From NCBI RefSeq assembly GCF_029222705.1, contig NZ_JARGZF010000002.1, positions 372,001 through 436,000 on the forward strand: 64,000 nt of DNA, given 5' to 3'. The notes beneath the pieces were generated by a model. The model was given only the letters and a program-made list of their open reading frames with translations. It was not told where the DNA came from and did no database searches. Shown here in pieces: positions 34,188 to 44,750 of the stretch (within the stretch, counting starts at the first letter, position 1; the number at the start of each line of letters is the position of its first letter). A program made the position numbers and the translations under genes. Source of the DNA: Knoellia sp. p5-6-4. Its GTDB lineage: Bacteria; Actinomycetota; Actinomycetes; Actinomycetales; Dermatophilaceae.

Positions 34188-35108
34188 TCACCTGCAGAGG
34201 GCGGTCGCCCGGTTCAGGCCCGGGTTGATGCAGTTGCGCACCATGGTCTGGAAGCCCGTCTGGACCCAGGTGTTCCAGAAGTCCGCATGAAGTGATCGGC
34301 CGTCCGTGGTGTTCGCCATGTGGTCGGAGGAGAGCATCAGATCCGTTCCCCTTCCGGTGTACTGGAACTGGATCGTCATGCGCAGCTCAACGGTCTTGAC
34401 CGGGAAGCCGGGCGGGCAGTTCTCGCTGTCCAGCCGGTAGGCGAACAGTGCGTTGTCGTTGGTGTTGCCCACCTGGGTGCTCCAGTGGCGCGGAAGGACC
34501 CCATTCCAGCAGGAGGGGAAGTCGATGTGCGCGGTGAGGCGTGAGCCGCTCTTTCCGTCGGCCATGGAGCAGTCGGGGATGGACGGGGATGGCTTGACAC
34601 GCTCCCGCTGCCCACAGGTCCAGTCCATCCGGGTCGCGATCAACCGGGCATCGGCCGGGTAGGGCACGCCTTCGCCGGTCGTCCGTGAGTTCCAGCTCCG
34701 GTAGTAGGCCGTGAACGCCGCGACTGGCACGGCCGCACCGGTCTTCATGTTGTGCAGCGTGGGAGTCCAGTAGCCCGCCGTGTCCGCGGGGTCCTCACAG
34801 TTCGTGCCCTTGCCGACCAGGTCCGTGTAGTTCGCAGCATTGGGGTTGGCCAGCGACAGGAACGCGTTGTTGCCGAAGAACTGGTGCACGTGCCCAGAGC
34901 CGACCTTCAGGTTGTGGTAGACGATCGGATCGACCGCTGCTGTTCCGGTGGTCTGCTTGCACTGGATCTTCGCCAGCCCGCTCGCGGCCGTCGGAATGAG
35001 CACTGTGGCCGCGACGACGCTGCTCAGGATGACGGCGAGCGCGGGAAGCGCCATCCGTGTGCGCCTTCTCCCGCGGTGGCGTCGAGCCAGCTGATCCTGA
35101 CCGGCCAT
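34188..35108 (-). CDS. DUF1996 domain protein, membrane-anchored or secreted
   Basis: 306 residues from ATG 35108; GGGGGA lies a few bases upstream. An Arg-rich N-terminus (RRHRGRRRTR) precedes one hydrophobic helix (ALPALAVILSSVVAATVLI, about residues 20-39), acting as signal or anchor. The DUF1996 core follows: VGSGHVHQFFGN, YWTPTL and LTAHIDFPSCWNG, with several cysteines that may form disulfides outside the cell (CKQTTG, NCEDP, WTCGQ, DCSM). DUF1996 proteins are common secreted proteins in actinobacteria and fungi, of unknown enzymatic role. Isolated gene in an accessory region. Confidence 0.85.
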   Translation of the reverse strand: MAGQDQLARRHRGRRRTRMALPALAVILSSVVAATVLIPTAASGLAKIQCKQTTGTAAVDPIVYHNLKVGSGHVHQFFGNNAFLSLANPNAANYTDLVGKGTNCEDPADTAGYWTPTLHNMKTGAAVPVAAFTAYYRSWNSRTTGEGVPYPADARLIATRMDWTCGQRERVKPSPSIPDCSMADGKSGSRLTAHIDFPSCWNGVLPRHWSTQVGNTNDNALFAYRLDSENCPPGFPVKTVELRMTIQFQYTGRGTDLMLSSDHMANTTDGRSLHADFWNTWVQTGFQTMVRNCINPGLNRATALCR

Positions 35109-35464
35109 CGGTCCCCCACTCCTGCGCCTAATCTCCGCTGTCTCGGATGAGGCCGTAGGCCCCTCTTGCCTGTGGCTGTCACACCGCGCCGCTCGGCGCG
35201 ACATGGTGGCGAGCGCCGAAGGAAGGCAGGACCATGGTGCCCGACCGGTGGGGGCCGCACCTCCACCAAGGTCCGTAACTGCGGTCAGCAGAAGAGCCCC
35301 CACATCTCTGCGTAGGCGCGCAGTTCCGTTCATCGCGGCCGCCTTGGCCGCGGGCGTGAGGCCCGGGGGCGTCGAAGTCTGCAAACGGCCACCAACCCTG
35401 CCACACGACGGGCAGAATGCTGGCCGTGCCCCACCGCGCAGGCAGTGACCACCCACGAGGACGC
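35109..35464. other. Intergenic stretch, no supported gene
   Basis: 356 bases between the DUF1996 gene and the small membrane protein gene. Short frames exist on both strands but none has a ribosome site plus a recognisable family. It contains the divergent leaders of both genes. Confidence 0.4.
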
Positions 35465-35686
35465 ATGTTCGAGATCTGGCGAGACGAATGGCGCGAACTG
35501 CAGGACCCTCCCCTGTGGCGGGCGATCCTGTTTGCAGTCGGGGTCATCCTGTTCCTCACGTGGCCCTGGCTCCACGGCGAAACCATCAAAGCCGTCCCCG
35601 CGGTGCTCGCCGGCGTCGCGGCCCTCGCGCTGTTGCACGACCTCGCACGCCTGACATGGTCACGGATACACAGGCACCGGTCGTGA
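35465..35686 (+). CDS. Small two-helix membrane protein
   Basis: 73 residues from ATG 35465. Two hydrophobic stretches, WRAILFAVGVILFLTWPWL and AVPAVLAGVAALALLHDL, flanked by charged ends (MFEIWRDEWRE, SRIHRHR). No known family. Codon use fits the genome and the frame is clean, but there is no strong ribosome site. It ends 1 base before the stop of the convergent gene. Confidence 0.5.
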   Translation: MFEIWRDEWRELQDPPLWRAILFAVGVILFLTWPWLHGETIKAVPAVLAGVAALALLHDLARLTWSRIHRHRS

Positions 35687-35687
35687 C

Positions 35688-36701
35688 TCACTCCCGCGGT
35701 CCGTCGGTCGCGACACCCGTCGCGTCCCACCAGTCGAGGACTCGCGACGCCCGCAGGGTGTTCCACCGACTCGGGCGGCCGTCGCCGTCCTCCAGCGCGA
35801 AGTGGACCGCGCCGGGGTGGGTGTTCTCGAGCAGCCAGGTGCCGTCTCCCTGCCGCTTGGAGCGGACGAGCTCAATCGCCTCCCCGAGCCGCGGGTCCCG
35901 GACGTCGGCCCTGCGGTAGTACTCCAGCCCACGCAGCAGGTCGTAGTGCCACCTGGTCGGGAACGAGAACTCCAACCAGGCGTCGACCGGCACCTCCCCC
36001 GTGCTCTTGCGGCGGAACAAAGAACGTTCCAGCAGGTACTGCTCACCGCGCCGGCGGGCAGCGGCGAGCTCGACGGATCCCCCGGTTGCCCCCTCGTACT
36101 CGAGCAGGCCCTCGAGCACGCAGATCGTCGAGTCGAACGACGACACGGTCGCGCCGTGCTCGGCCCAGCAGTTCCATCCGCCGTCCGCGAGCTGGTCGGA
36201 GAGCAGGCGAGTGACGATGCCGTCGACGTCGGCCCCGAAGTAGGCGCCCAGGGTCACCGTTCGGCCGTTGATGCACGGCTCGACCTCACCGTCGAAGAAC
36301 GGCAGGTCGTCGTACTCCCAGCGGCAGTTCGCAGCGACCAGCGAGGTCATCTCCCGCGTGGTGTCGGTGGCGGGGTCGAGCCCGTAGTCATAGAGCTCCA
36401 TCATGGCCGGCAGCGTCGACGTCCACGGCTGGCTGCCGTCCTCCGGCGGGTCACCGCGACCCGGGAAGCACGCACCGCCCATCCACTGACCGTCTGGGTC
36501 ACGAGCGGCCAGCAGGCGGGCGCCCCAGCCTTCGGTCGCCACGCGAGCGCGTTCCGCGGCGATGGCGTCAGGCGGTGCGTCCATCAGGTCGCGCATGACC
36601 TGCCACCGGATCGCCGGGTCCGCCTCGAGCAACCACTCCGCCTGTCGATGCGACGTCGGGTGCGGCGTCTCGGTGGTCGTGTCTGGCGCGTTGTCATCCA
36701 C
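35688..36701 (-). CDS. Squalene/prenyl cyclase-like alpha-alpha barrel protein
   Basis: 337 residues from GTG 36701, preceded by TAGCCT and a 7-base gap (leaderless). Repeated QW-like motifs such as RDPDGQWMGG, LADGGWNCW and KRQGDGTWLLEN indicate the terpenoid cyclase/protein prenyltransferase alpha-alpha toroid fold. The DxDD motif of squalene-hopene cyclases is not visible and the protein is half the length of those enzymes, so cyclase activity is doubtful. Cytosolic. Monocistronic; role unknown. Confidence 0.7.
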   Translation of the reverse strand: MDDNAPDTTTETPHPTSHRQAEWLLEADPAIRWQVMRDLMDAPPDAIAAERARVATEGWGARLLAARDPDGQWMGGACFPGRGDPPEDGSQPWTSTLPAMMELYDYGLDPATDTTREMTSLVAANCRWEYDDLPFFDGEVEPCINGRTVTLGAYFGADVDGIVTRLLSDQLADGGWNCWAEHGATVSSFDSTICVLEGLLEYEGATGGSVELAAARRRGEQYLLERSLFRRKSTGEVPVDAWLEFSFPTRWHYDLLRGLEYYRRADVRDPRLGEAIELVRSKRQGDGTWLLENTHPGAVHFALEDGDGRPSRWNTLRASRVLDWWDATGVATDGPRE

Positions 36702-36708
36702 GCGAGAC

Positions 36709-36714
36709 AGGCTA
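36709..36714 (-). promoter_or_regulatory. -10 box of cyclase-like gene (leaderless)
   Basis: TAGCCT on the minus strand, 7 bases before GTG 36701. Confidence 0.45.
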
Positions 36715-36739
36715 GGACGCCTTCCGGACGTCGTGCGGC

Positions 36740-36915
36740 GGAACGGCTGCCCTGGAAGCGCCCGAGGTGTGCTTCACGGTCGGCTGCGCGTCCCTGGGGA
36801 CCTCCAGCACGCGCTTCACCGAGATCGTGGGTATGCCGCCCAGCGCCTACCGCCGCGCCGCCGCGCAGGCGGCGGTCCGGATGCCGTCATGCGTGACCAG
36901 ACAGGTCACCAGACC
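36740..36915 (+). pseudogene. AraC-family regulator, C-terminal remnant
   Basis: A frame reads APEVCFTVGCASLGTSSTRF, TEIVGMPPSAYRR and MPSCVTRQVTRPI, the second helix-turn-helix and tail of AraC/XylS regulators. The N-terminal two thirds are absent; directly upstream is the divergent cyclase-like gene. It passes without a stop into sequence resembling a VOC protein, which marks a deletion junction near 36915. Confidence 0.65.
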
Positions 36916-37088
36916 GATCGACGGCGGGATGCGCTGGATCACCGTCGGCCCCGTCGGCACCTTCGAGCGCGTGCATGGCCAGCGGCGCCGAGGTCGTCCA
37001 GGAGCCGACCGTCCAGCCCTACGGCGTGCGCGACTGCGCCTTCCGTGGTCCCGCGGGCAACCACGTGCGCATCAACGAGAAGCGCTGA
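36916..37088 (+). pseudogene. VOC (glyoxalase-fold) protein, fragments
   Basis: GGMRWITVGPVG is followed, after a frame change near 36960-36975, by ASGAEVVQEPTVQPYGVRD, FRGPAGNHVRI and stop TGA 37086. These are the middle and C-terminal strands of a vicinal oxygen chelate protein; the N-terminal half and an internal segment are missing. AraC regulator plus VOC protein is a common actinobacterial pair, here reduced to a fused relic. Confidence 0.65.
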
Positions 37089-37233
37089 GCCGCCAGCGCG
37101 CTCGCACCAGACCCGGCCCATCCCTGCGCCAAACCCGACGTGCCGCGCCCTCCTCGGGCTAGCCTGACCACGGCACACCACGGCGGCCGGGACCGAGGGG
37201 CGGCCGCGCGCCGGACGGAGGGAGAACCAGACC

Positions 37234-39621
<2,388 letters not shown>

Positions 39622-39770
39622 GCGAGGGCCCCCTGCGGTGGCTTTGCGAGGTTTCTGAGGTCTGCCTTCCCCCGGGGCCCGAGGTGACTATTGCCCCGGG
39701 GGTTCGCCGCGAGCAGCGTTGATGGGAGCGCGGCGCCACCGGGGCGCTGCCCCGAGAACAGGAGCCCACG

Positions 39771-40394
39771 ATGCTCGCACGCACCACCACGATTCAGGCC
39801 GACATCGACAAGATCGACGCAGGCATCGCCTACGTCCGTGACGAGGTGTTCCCGGCGGTCAGTGCGATGAGTGGCTGCATCGGCATGTCGCTGCTGGCGG
39901 ACCGCACGTCCGGCCGGTGCATCGCCACCACCGCCTGGGAGTCGGAAGCCGCGGTGCGCGACTCCGCCGACAAGGTGCTCTCGCTCCGTGCCGGCGCGAT
40001 TGCGGCGCTGGGAAGCGACACGAGTGAGGTCGACGTCTGGGAGATCGCCGTCGTCCACCGCGACCACGCCGCGCCTGATGGCGCCTGCGCCCGCGTCACG
40101 TGGCTGAGCGGCACGCCGGACATGGCCGAGCGGGCCGTCGACTTCTACAAGATGGGAGTTCTCCCCCGGCTCCAGGAGCTCGAGGGCTTCTGCAGCGCCA
40201 GCTTCATGATCAACCGGGAGACCGGACGGGCGGTGGGGACGGCGACGTTCGAGACCCGCCAGCAGCTCGAGGCCAGCCGCGACACTGCACGTGGACTTCG
40301 GGAGGCAGCCGCCCGGGAGCTGGGCGCCACCATCGACGACGTGGCCGAGATGGAGCTCGCGTTCGCCCACCTGCACATCCCTGAGATGGTGTGA
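39771..40394 (+). CDS. Tandem dimeric alpha/beta-barrel (ABM-like) protein
   Basis: 207 residues from ATG 39771. Two similar halves: residues 1-100 (ARTTTIQADIDKIDAGI, CIGMSLLADRTSGRCIATTAWES) and 105-207 (CARVTWLSGTPDMAERAV, FCSASFMINRETGRAVGTATFET). Each repeats the pattern of an antibiotic-biosynthesis-monooxygenase/stress-responsive ferredoxin-like fold. No haem or metal residues stand out. Such tandem proteins are common in actinobacteria and uncharacterised. Not linked to a pathway gene here. Confidence 0.7.
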   Translation: MLARTTTIQADIDKIDAGIAYVRDEVFPAVSAMSGCIGMSLLADRTSGRCIATTAWESEAAVRDSADKVLSLRAGAIAALGSDTSEVDVWEIAVVHRDHAAPDGACARVTWLSGTPDMAERAVDFYKMGVLPRLQELEGFCSASFMINRETGRAVGTATFETRQQLEASRDTARGLREAAARELGATIDDVAEMELAFAHLHIPEMV

Positions 40395-40474
40395 CGCCCA
40401 CGGAGCGCCCCACGTCACGACCACCCGCACACGGAAGGACCCACGGTCACCGCCGGTAGTGACCTCCCGTTCGC

Positions 40475-41434
40475 TCAGTGCCGCCGAAGCCGTCCGACGA
40501 GCCGGGCCCGGTGCGCGGAGACCCGGGCCCAGACGACCTGCTGCAGGGCCAGTGTCGCCCAGCCCGCCAGCGCCATCCCCGAGAGGTTGAGCGCGAGCTG
40601 CAGCGAGCTGCCCCACACCTCGTGCCACGCCCCGAACGCCAGACCCAGCGCCACATTCCCGGCAGCGGGAACCGTGGTCACCGAGATGAAGACGCCCGAG
40701 AGCCCACCGACCCTCGCCGACGTCAGCGACAGCACACCGGCTGCGGCGGCGATGACGGCCACGATGAAGGACCACTTGTCGGGCGTGTAGATGAAGGCGG
40801 TCTCGGGCCGTGACCCCGTGACGTCGTCCAGGGTGACCCAACCGAGCGACTTCCCCACCAGTGTGGCCACGGTGGTCGCGAGAATGGCCACGACGAAGCC
40901 CATGAGCAGGGTGCGGGCTGCGAGGCGCAGCAGCGACCCACGCCGACGGACCAGCGCCACACCCAGCGCAGCGACCGCGCCGAACTCCGGGCCGAGGACC
41001 ATCGCCCCGATCACGAGGATCTGCGAGTCGAGGACGATGGCGATCCCGGCGATCAGCGTGGCGAGCACCATGAAGCTCGTGTAGGTCCAGTTGAGCTCCG
41101 ACTCCTCGTACGCGCGCTGGGTGACATCGGCCCAGACGACGGAGTCGGCGCTGCTGCCGGGCGCCCGTCGCTCGGCGTCGTAGCCTCGCTGGGAGAACCA
41201 GGCCCGCACCGGCTCGAGGTGCACGCTCCCCTCGTGCTGGATCCCCATCCCGCGGAGCCGGTCCACGACGTCGTTCGCAGCCTCGCGGGCGACGTCCGCG
41301 TACACCAGGTCACCCGGAGGCCGCAGCGAGGCGCCCCGGACGGCCGAGAGGCTGCTGACCGCCGGGTCCTCCGACAACATCCCCAGCACGTCCTCGGTCA
41401 AGGACGCAGGCGAGGCGATACGCACGTGCAGCAT
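40475..41434 (-). CDS. DUF389 family membrane protein
   Basis: 319 residues from ATG 41434. A soluble N-terminal domain (about 1-105, HVRIASPASLTEDVLGML) precedes six predicted helices. The conserved SQILVIGAMVLGPEFGAVAALGVAL and VGGLSGVFISVTTVPAAGNVALGLAFG are DUF389 hallmarks. Family members are sometimes linked to cyanide/heavy metal or hydrophobic compound tolerance, without a defined substrate. CACACT 7 bases before the ATG may be a leaderless -10 box. Divergent from the esterase gene. Confidence 0.88.
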   Translation of the reverse strand: MLHVRIASPASLTEDVLGMLSEDPAVSSLSAVRGASLRPPGDLVYADVAREAANDVVDRLRGMGIQHEGSVHLEPVRAWFSQRGYDAERRAPGSSADSVVWADVTQRAYEESELNWTYTSFMVLATLIAGIAIVLDSQILVIGAMVLGPEFGAVAALGVALVRRRGSLLRLAARTLLMGFVVAILATTVATLVGKSLGWVTLDDVTGSRPETAFIYTPDKWSFIVAVIAAAAGVLSLTSARVGGLSGVFISVTTVPAAGNVALGLAFGAWHEVWGSSLQLALNLSGMALAGWATLALQQVVWARVSAHRARLVGRLRRH

Positions 41435-41535
41435 GCGGCACAGTGTGCCCGCTCTTCCCTCTGTGCAGGGCCCGCACCGCGCTCCGGGACCTTCGGCTCT
41501 GCTGAGCCCCCTGTCCCGGTCTGAGGCTGGTGCCC

Positions 41536-43035
41536 ATGGACTCCACGGTGAAGGTCGCAGCGGGTCATCTGCACGGCACGCAGGTCGACGGGGTCCACGC
41601 CTTCCTCGGAGTGCCGTTCGCGGCCCCGCCTGTCGGCCGACACCGCCTGCGACCACCGCAACCGGTCGAGCCGTGGAGCGGCGTCCGCGAGGCCACCGAG
41701 ATCGGGCCGGCACCGCCACAGGTGGCCCCTCCCGAGGGCGGCGGGTCCGGCTGGGACACCGAGGCGATCGGCGACGACTGCCTGACCCTGAACGTCTGGA
41801 CGCCGGACCCGGGGGCCGCCGGGCTGCCCGTCATGATGTGGGTCCAGGGTGGGATGTTCGAGTTCGGCGCCACGGCTGCCTACGACGGCCGGCACTTCGC
41901 CCGTGACGGAGTCGTCTGCGTCGTCATCAACTGGCGCGTCGGCGCGGACGGGTTCCTCTACCTCGACGACGGCGTCGCGAACCTGGGGCTGCTCGACCAG
42001 GTGGCCGCCTTGGAGTGGGTGCGGGACAACATCGCCGCCTTCGGTGGCGACCCGGACAACGTCACGGTCTTCGGAGAGTCCGCCGGGGCCATGAGCATCG
42101 GGGTGATGCTCGCCATGCCGGCCGCCAGGGGCCTGTTCCGTCGGGCGGTCCTGCAGAGCGGAGCCGCCCACCAGGCCCTCTCTGCCGAGACGGCTGCGCG
42201 GGTCGGGCGCTCCCTGGTGGACCGGCTGGGAGTGCCGCCCCGTCGGGACGCCATCGCCGCCCTCCCCGTCGAACGGCTCCTGCAGGCGCAGGCGGAGCTC
42301 AAGGCCGAGCTCGTGGCGCACCCTGACCCCGACCGGTGGGGAGGCGACGTCGTCGCCAGCATGCTGCCGTGGCAGCCGGTCATCGATGGGCGAACCCTTC
42401 CCGGCACGCCCATCGAGCTGATCGCAGGCGGGTCGGCAGCCCAGGTCGACGTACTGGCAGGCACCAACACCGACGAGTGGCGACTCTTCCTGGCCATCAC
42501 CGGAGAGATCGCCCGGATCACCGAGGAGCATCTGACAGGGCCCGTCGGCCTACACGGGTTCCGCACCCTGGCTGCATACGGCCTTCCGGTCGAGAAGGGG
42601 CTCGCCGCGTACCGGGCCCACCATCCCGGTGCCGCCCCGGGTGAGTTGCTCGCGGCCGTGCAGACCGACTGGTGGACCCGGGTCCCGGCCATCCGGCTCG
42701 CCGAGGCGCACGTCAACCAGCAGTCAGGCACCTACATGTACGAGTTCGCCTGGCCTGCACCGGGACTCGGTGCGGTCCACGGGTTGGAGATCCCGTTCGT
42801 CTTCGACACCCTGGGGGCCGACGCCCCGCTCTTCGGGCCACTGGTCGGCGACACCGCGCCGCAAGGGCTCGCCGACACCATGCACCGTGCCTGGATCTCG
42901 TTCGCCACCACGGGAGACCCCGGATGGCCACGCTACGGCCCGGACCGGCGGGCGACCATGCGGTTCGACACCGATCCCCTGGTCGTCGACGACCCTCGCG
43001 CGTGGGAGAGGGACCTCTGGCACGGCATCCGCTGA
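41536..43035 (+). CDS. Type B carboxylesterase/lipase
   Basis: 499 residues from ATG 41536 (GTG 41530 also possible). Alpha/beta hydrolase with nucleophile in VTVFGESAGAMS (Ser near 186), acid in NTDEWRLF (Glu) and His in AVHGLEIPFVFD. GDDCLTLNVWTP and the oxyanion-hole region MWVQGGMFEFG are typical of the para-nitrobenzyl esterase/cholinesterase family. The oxyanion loop reads QGGM rather than the usual HGGG/HGGA, which could change activity. No signal peptide, so cytosolic. Natural substrate unknown. Confidence 0.9.
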   Translation: MDSTVKVAAGHLHGTQVDGVHAFLGVPFAAPPVGRHRLRPPQPVEPWSGVREATEIGPAPPQVAPPEGGGSGWDTEAIGDDCLTLNVWTPDPGAAGLPVMMWVQGGMFEFGATAAYDGRHFARDGVVCVVINWRVGADGFLYLDDGVANLGLLDQVAALEWVRDNIAAFGGDPDNVTVFGESAGAMSIGVMLAMPAARGLFRRAVLQSGAAHQALSAETAARVGRSLVDRLGVPPRRDAIAALPVERLLQAQAELKAELVAHPDPDRWGGDVVASMLPWQPVIDGRTLPGTPIELIAGGSAAQVDVLAGTNTDEWRLFLAITGEIARITEEHLTGPVGLHGFRTLAAYGLPVEKGLAAYRAHHPGAAPGELLAAVQTDWWTRVPAIRLAEAHVNQQSGTYMYEFAWPAPGLGAVHGLEIPFVFDTLGADAPLFGPLVGDTAPQGLADTMHRAWISFATTGDPGWPRYGPDRRATMRFDTDPLVVDDPRAWERDLWHGIR

Positions 43036-43130
43036 CCCGACTCGTCACGGGCCGGCACTCCCGCGCGGCCCTGTCGCAACGCCCGACCTCCCTGCACACT
43101 GGATCCACGCCCGGGACCCAAGGACTCGCC

Positions 43131-44354
43131 ATGACAGCGCAGGACATCGTGGAGGCAGCGGAGCAGGTCGTCGCCGGCCTGCTGGCGCGCGGGCACCACC
43201 TCGAGCTGGCCTACGCCGGCGTGTCCACCGCCTACCACAGCGACGAGGCCGCAAGCGGCGCGTGGATGTCGACGTTCTTCGAGGGGTACTTCCGTCCCTC
43301 GCACGGCGACCGACCCGATGCCACGCTCTTCGCCACCGAGGACCCACGGCTGTACCGCTCGCTGGGGCGCTGGGCCTCCCAGTCCCCAGGTGCGGGTGCG
43401 GAACCGGGTGCGGCCTCGGCCTCGGCCTCGGGGAGGACGGGCCACACCACCGTCTCGGTCGACGACGGGGTCACGCTGGTCCGCACGAGGGCGACCAAGG
43501 TGTCGCCGCAGGAAGACGTCTTCACGCTGCTGTTCGCCGAGCAGCGCAGGGTCGTCCTGGTCACCACCGGGAGGCCTGAGGTGCGCAGGGAGGAGGCGAT
43601 GCAGACGGTACGCGCGCTCACCAAGTGGCTGCTCCTGGAGCGGGGCTGGGTCCCCATGCACTCCGCCTGCGTCGCCCACACAGGTCGGGCCGTCTGCATC
43701 GCGGGAAGGAAGGCGTCGGGCAAGACGAGCACCCTGCTCAACCTCCTCGCGAGGAGTGGCTGCGACCTGGTCGCGATCGACAAGTTCCTGCTCCGGGAGA
43801 CGGGCGCGCACCTGGAGGTCTGCGGGCTTCCCGGCAAGGCCGGAGTGCGCATCGGCACCGCTGCGGTGCTTCCGCCTCTGCTCGACTGGGTGGCCAGCGA
43901 GGAGCACCCCTTCTTCGCCACGCCCAGCGCTGACGAGGTGCACCGCATCGCGGCGTCGAACACCCCGGAGCAGCTGAGGACTCGGAAGGAGAAGATCCTC
44001 ATCCTCCCCAGCGAGCTGAGCCACCTCCTGCAGACCTCGATCACGGCCATCGCTCCCCTGCACCTGCTGCTGGTGCCCGTCTTCGACCTCCAGCTCACCG
44101 AGCCCCGGCTCGTCCCGGGCAGCGTCGAGCACGCCGCCAGCCTGCTGTCGGAGTGCTACGTCGGGCTCGACGCCAAGGGCGAGGACGCCCTGCTCCCCCT
44201 CTTCGACCTGAGCGACCTTCTGCTGCGACAGCGGCTGTCGGGCATGCTCGAGCGCCACCTCGGCGACATGGAGGTCTACGAGCTGCACCAGAACCACGCC
44301 ACCAACGAGCAGGCCGCGAGGCTGGTGAGCGCCCTGCTGGCGTCGTCAGGCTAG
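43131..44354 (+). CDS. HPr kinase-like P-loop protein
   Basis: 407 residues from ATG 43131 with AAGGA 7 bases upstream. The C-terminal half resembles the HPr(Ser) kinase/phosphorylase fold: Walker A GRKASGKTS (near 191-199) preceded by MHSACVAHTGRAVCIAG, followed by DLVAIDKFLL in place of the usual D-D. The N-terminal 120 residues have no assigned domain. HprK itself is absent from most actinobacteria, and such paralogues act on unknown targets (some occur with RiPP clusters, none seen here). A short Ala/Ser repeat (ASASASG) near 100 marks a linker. Confidence 0.65.
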   Translation: MTAQDIVEAAEQVVAGLLARGHHLELAYAGVSTAYHSDEAASGAWMSTFFEGYFRPSHGDRPDATLFATEDPRLYRSLGRWASQSPGAGAEPGAASASASGRTGHTTVSVDDGVTLVRTRATKVSPQEDVFTLLFAEQRRVVLVTTGRPEVRREEAMQTVRALTKWLLLERGWVPMHSACVAHTGRAVCIAGRKASGKTSTLLNLLARSGCDLVAIDKFLLRETGAHLEVCGLPGKAGVRIGTAAVLPPLLDWVASEEHPFFATPSADEVHRIAASNTPEQLRTRKEKILILPSELSHLLQTSITAIAPLHLLLVPVFDLQLTEPRLVPGSVEHAASLLSECYVGLDAKGEDALLPLFDLSDLLLRQRLSGMLERHLGDMEVYELHQNHATNEQAARLVSALLASSG

Positions 44355-44380
44355 GCGCTCGTCCACGCCCGGCTGGTCGC

Positions 44381-44728
44381 TCAGCGCCGGGCCAGCAGCT
44401 CGGCGAGGTCCTGCGGCACGGGCATGGGCTGGGTCAGCGGGACGGTCGCGCGGCCGGTGTTGCCCTCGGGGTAGCGCCCCAGGGCCGAGCCCGGCGCCGC
44501 GACCAGGAGGCGGACGACCTGTCCGACGGCCTCGCGCCGGTCGCGTTCGCGCCAGGCGACCTGGAGCATGACGGCGTGTGCACGGGTGTGGGGCCACGGC
44601 CACGGCTGGGAGATGATGTGGGCCCGCTCGAGGGCCGCCCACCGCTCACGGGTGGTGGCAGCGCGCCTGGCCGTGACGAGCTCGTCGTGGAACGCGGCTC
44701 TGATGTGCGCGGGCATGCGACCGTGCAT
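44381..44728 (-). CDS. DUF3703 family protein
   Basis: 115 residues from ATG 44728 (AAGGA 7 bases upstream). HIRAAFHDELVTARRA, ALERAHIISQPWPWPHTRAHAVML and GNTGRATVPLTQPMPVPQDL match DUF3703, small soluble helical proteins often found with metal or metalloid resistance genes. It follows the MFS exporter by 22 bases and so is probably the third gene of the flavoprotein-MFS-DUF3703 operon. Biochemical role unknown. Confidence 0.75.
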   Translation of the reverse strand: MHGRMPAHIRAAFHDELVTARRAATTRERWAALERAHIISQPWPWPHTRAHAVMLQVAWRERDRREAVGQVVRLLVAAPGSALGRYPEGNTGRATVPLTQPMPVPQDLAELLARR

Positions 44729-44750
44729 GGTGGGTCCTTTCTCCGGGTCT

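Noticed and set aside
29720-37100. Whole accessory region as one intact prophage or defence island
   Set aside because: No phage structural genes, no nucleases, helicases or toxin-antitoxin pairs were recognisable; content is relics plus unrelated intact genes.
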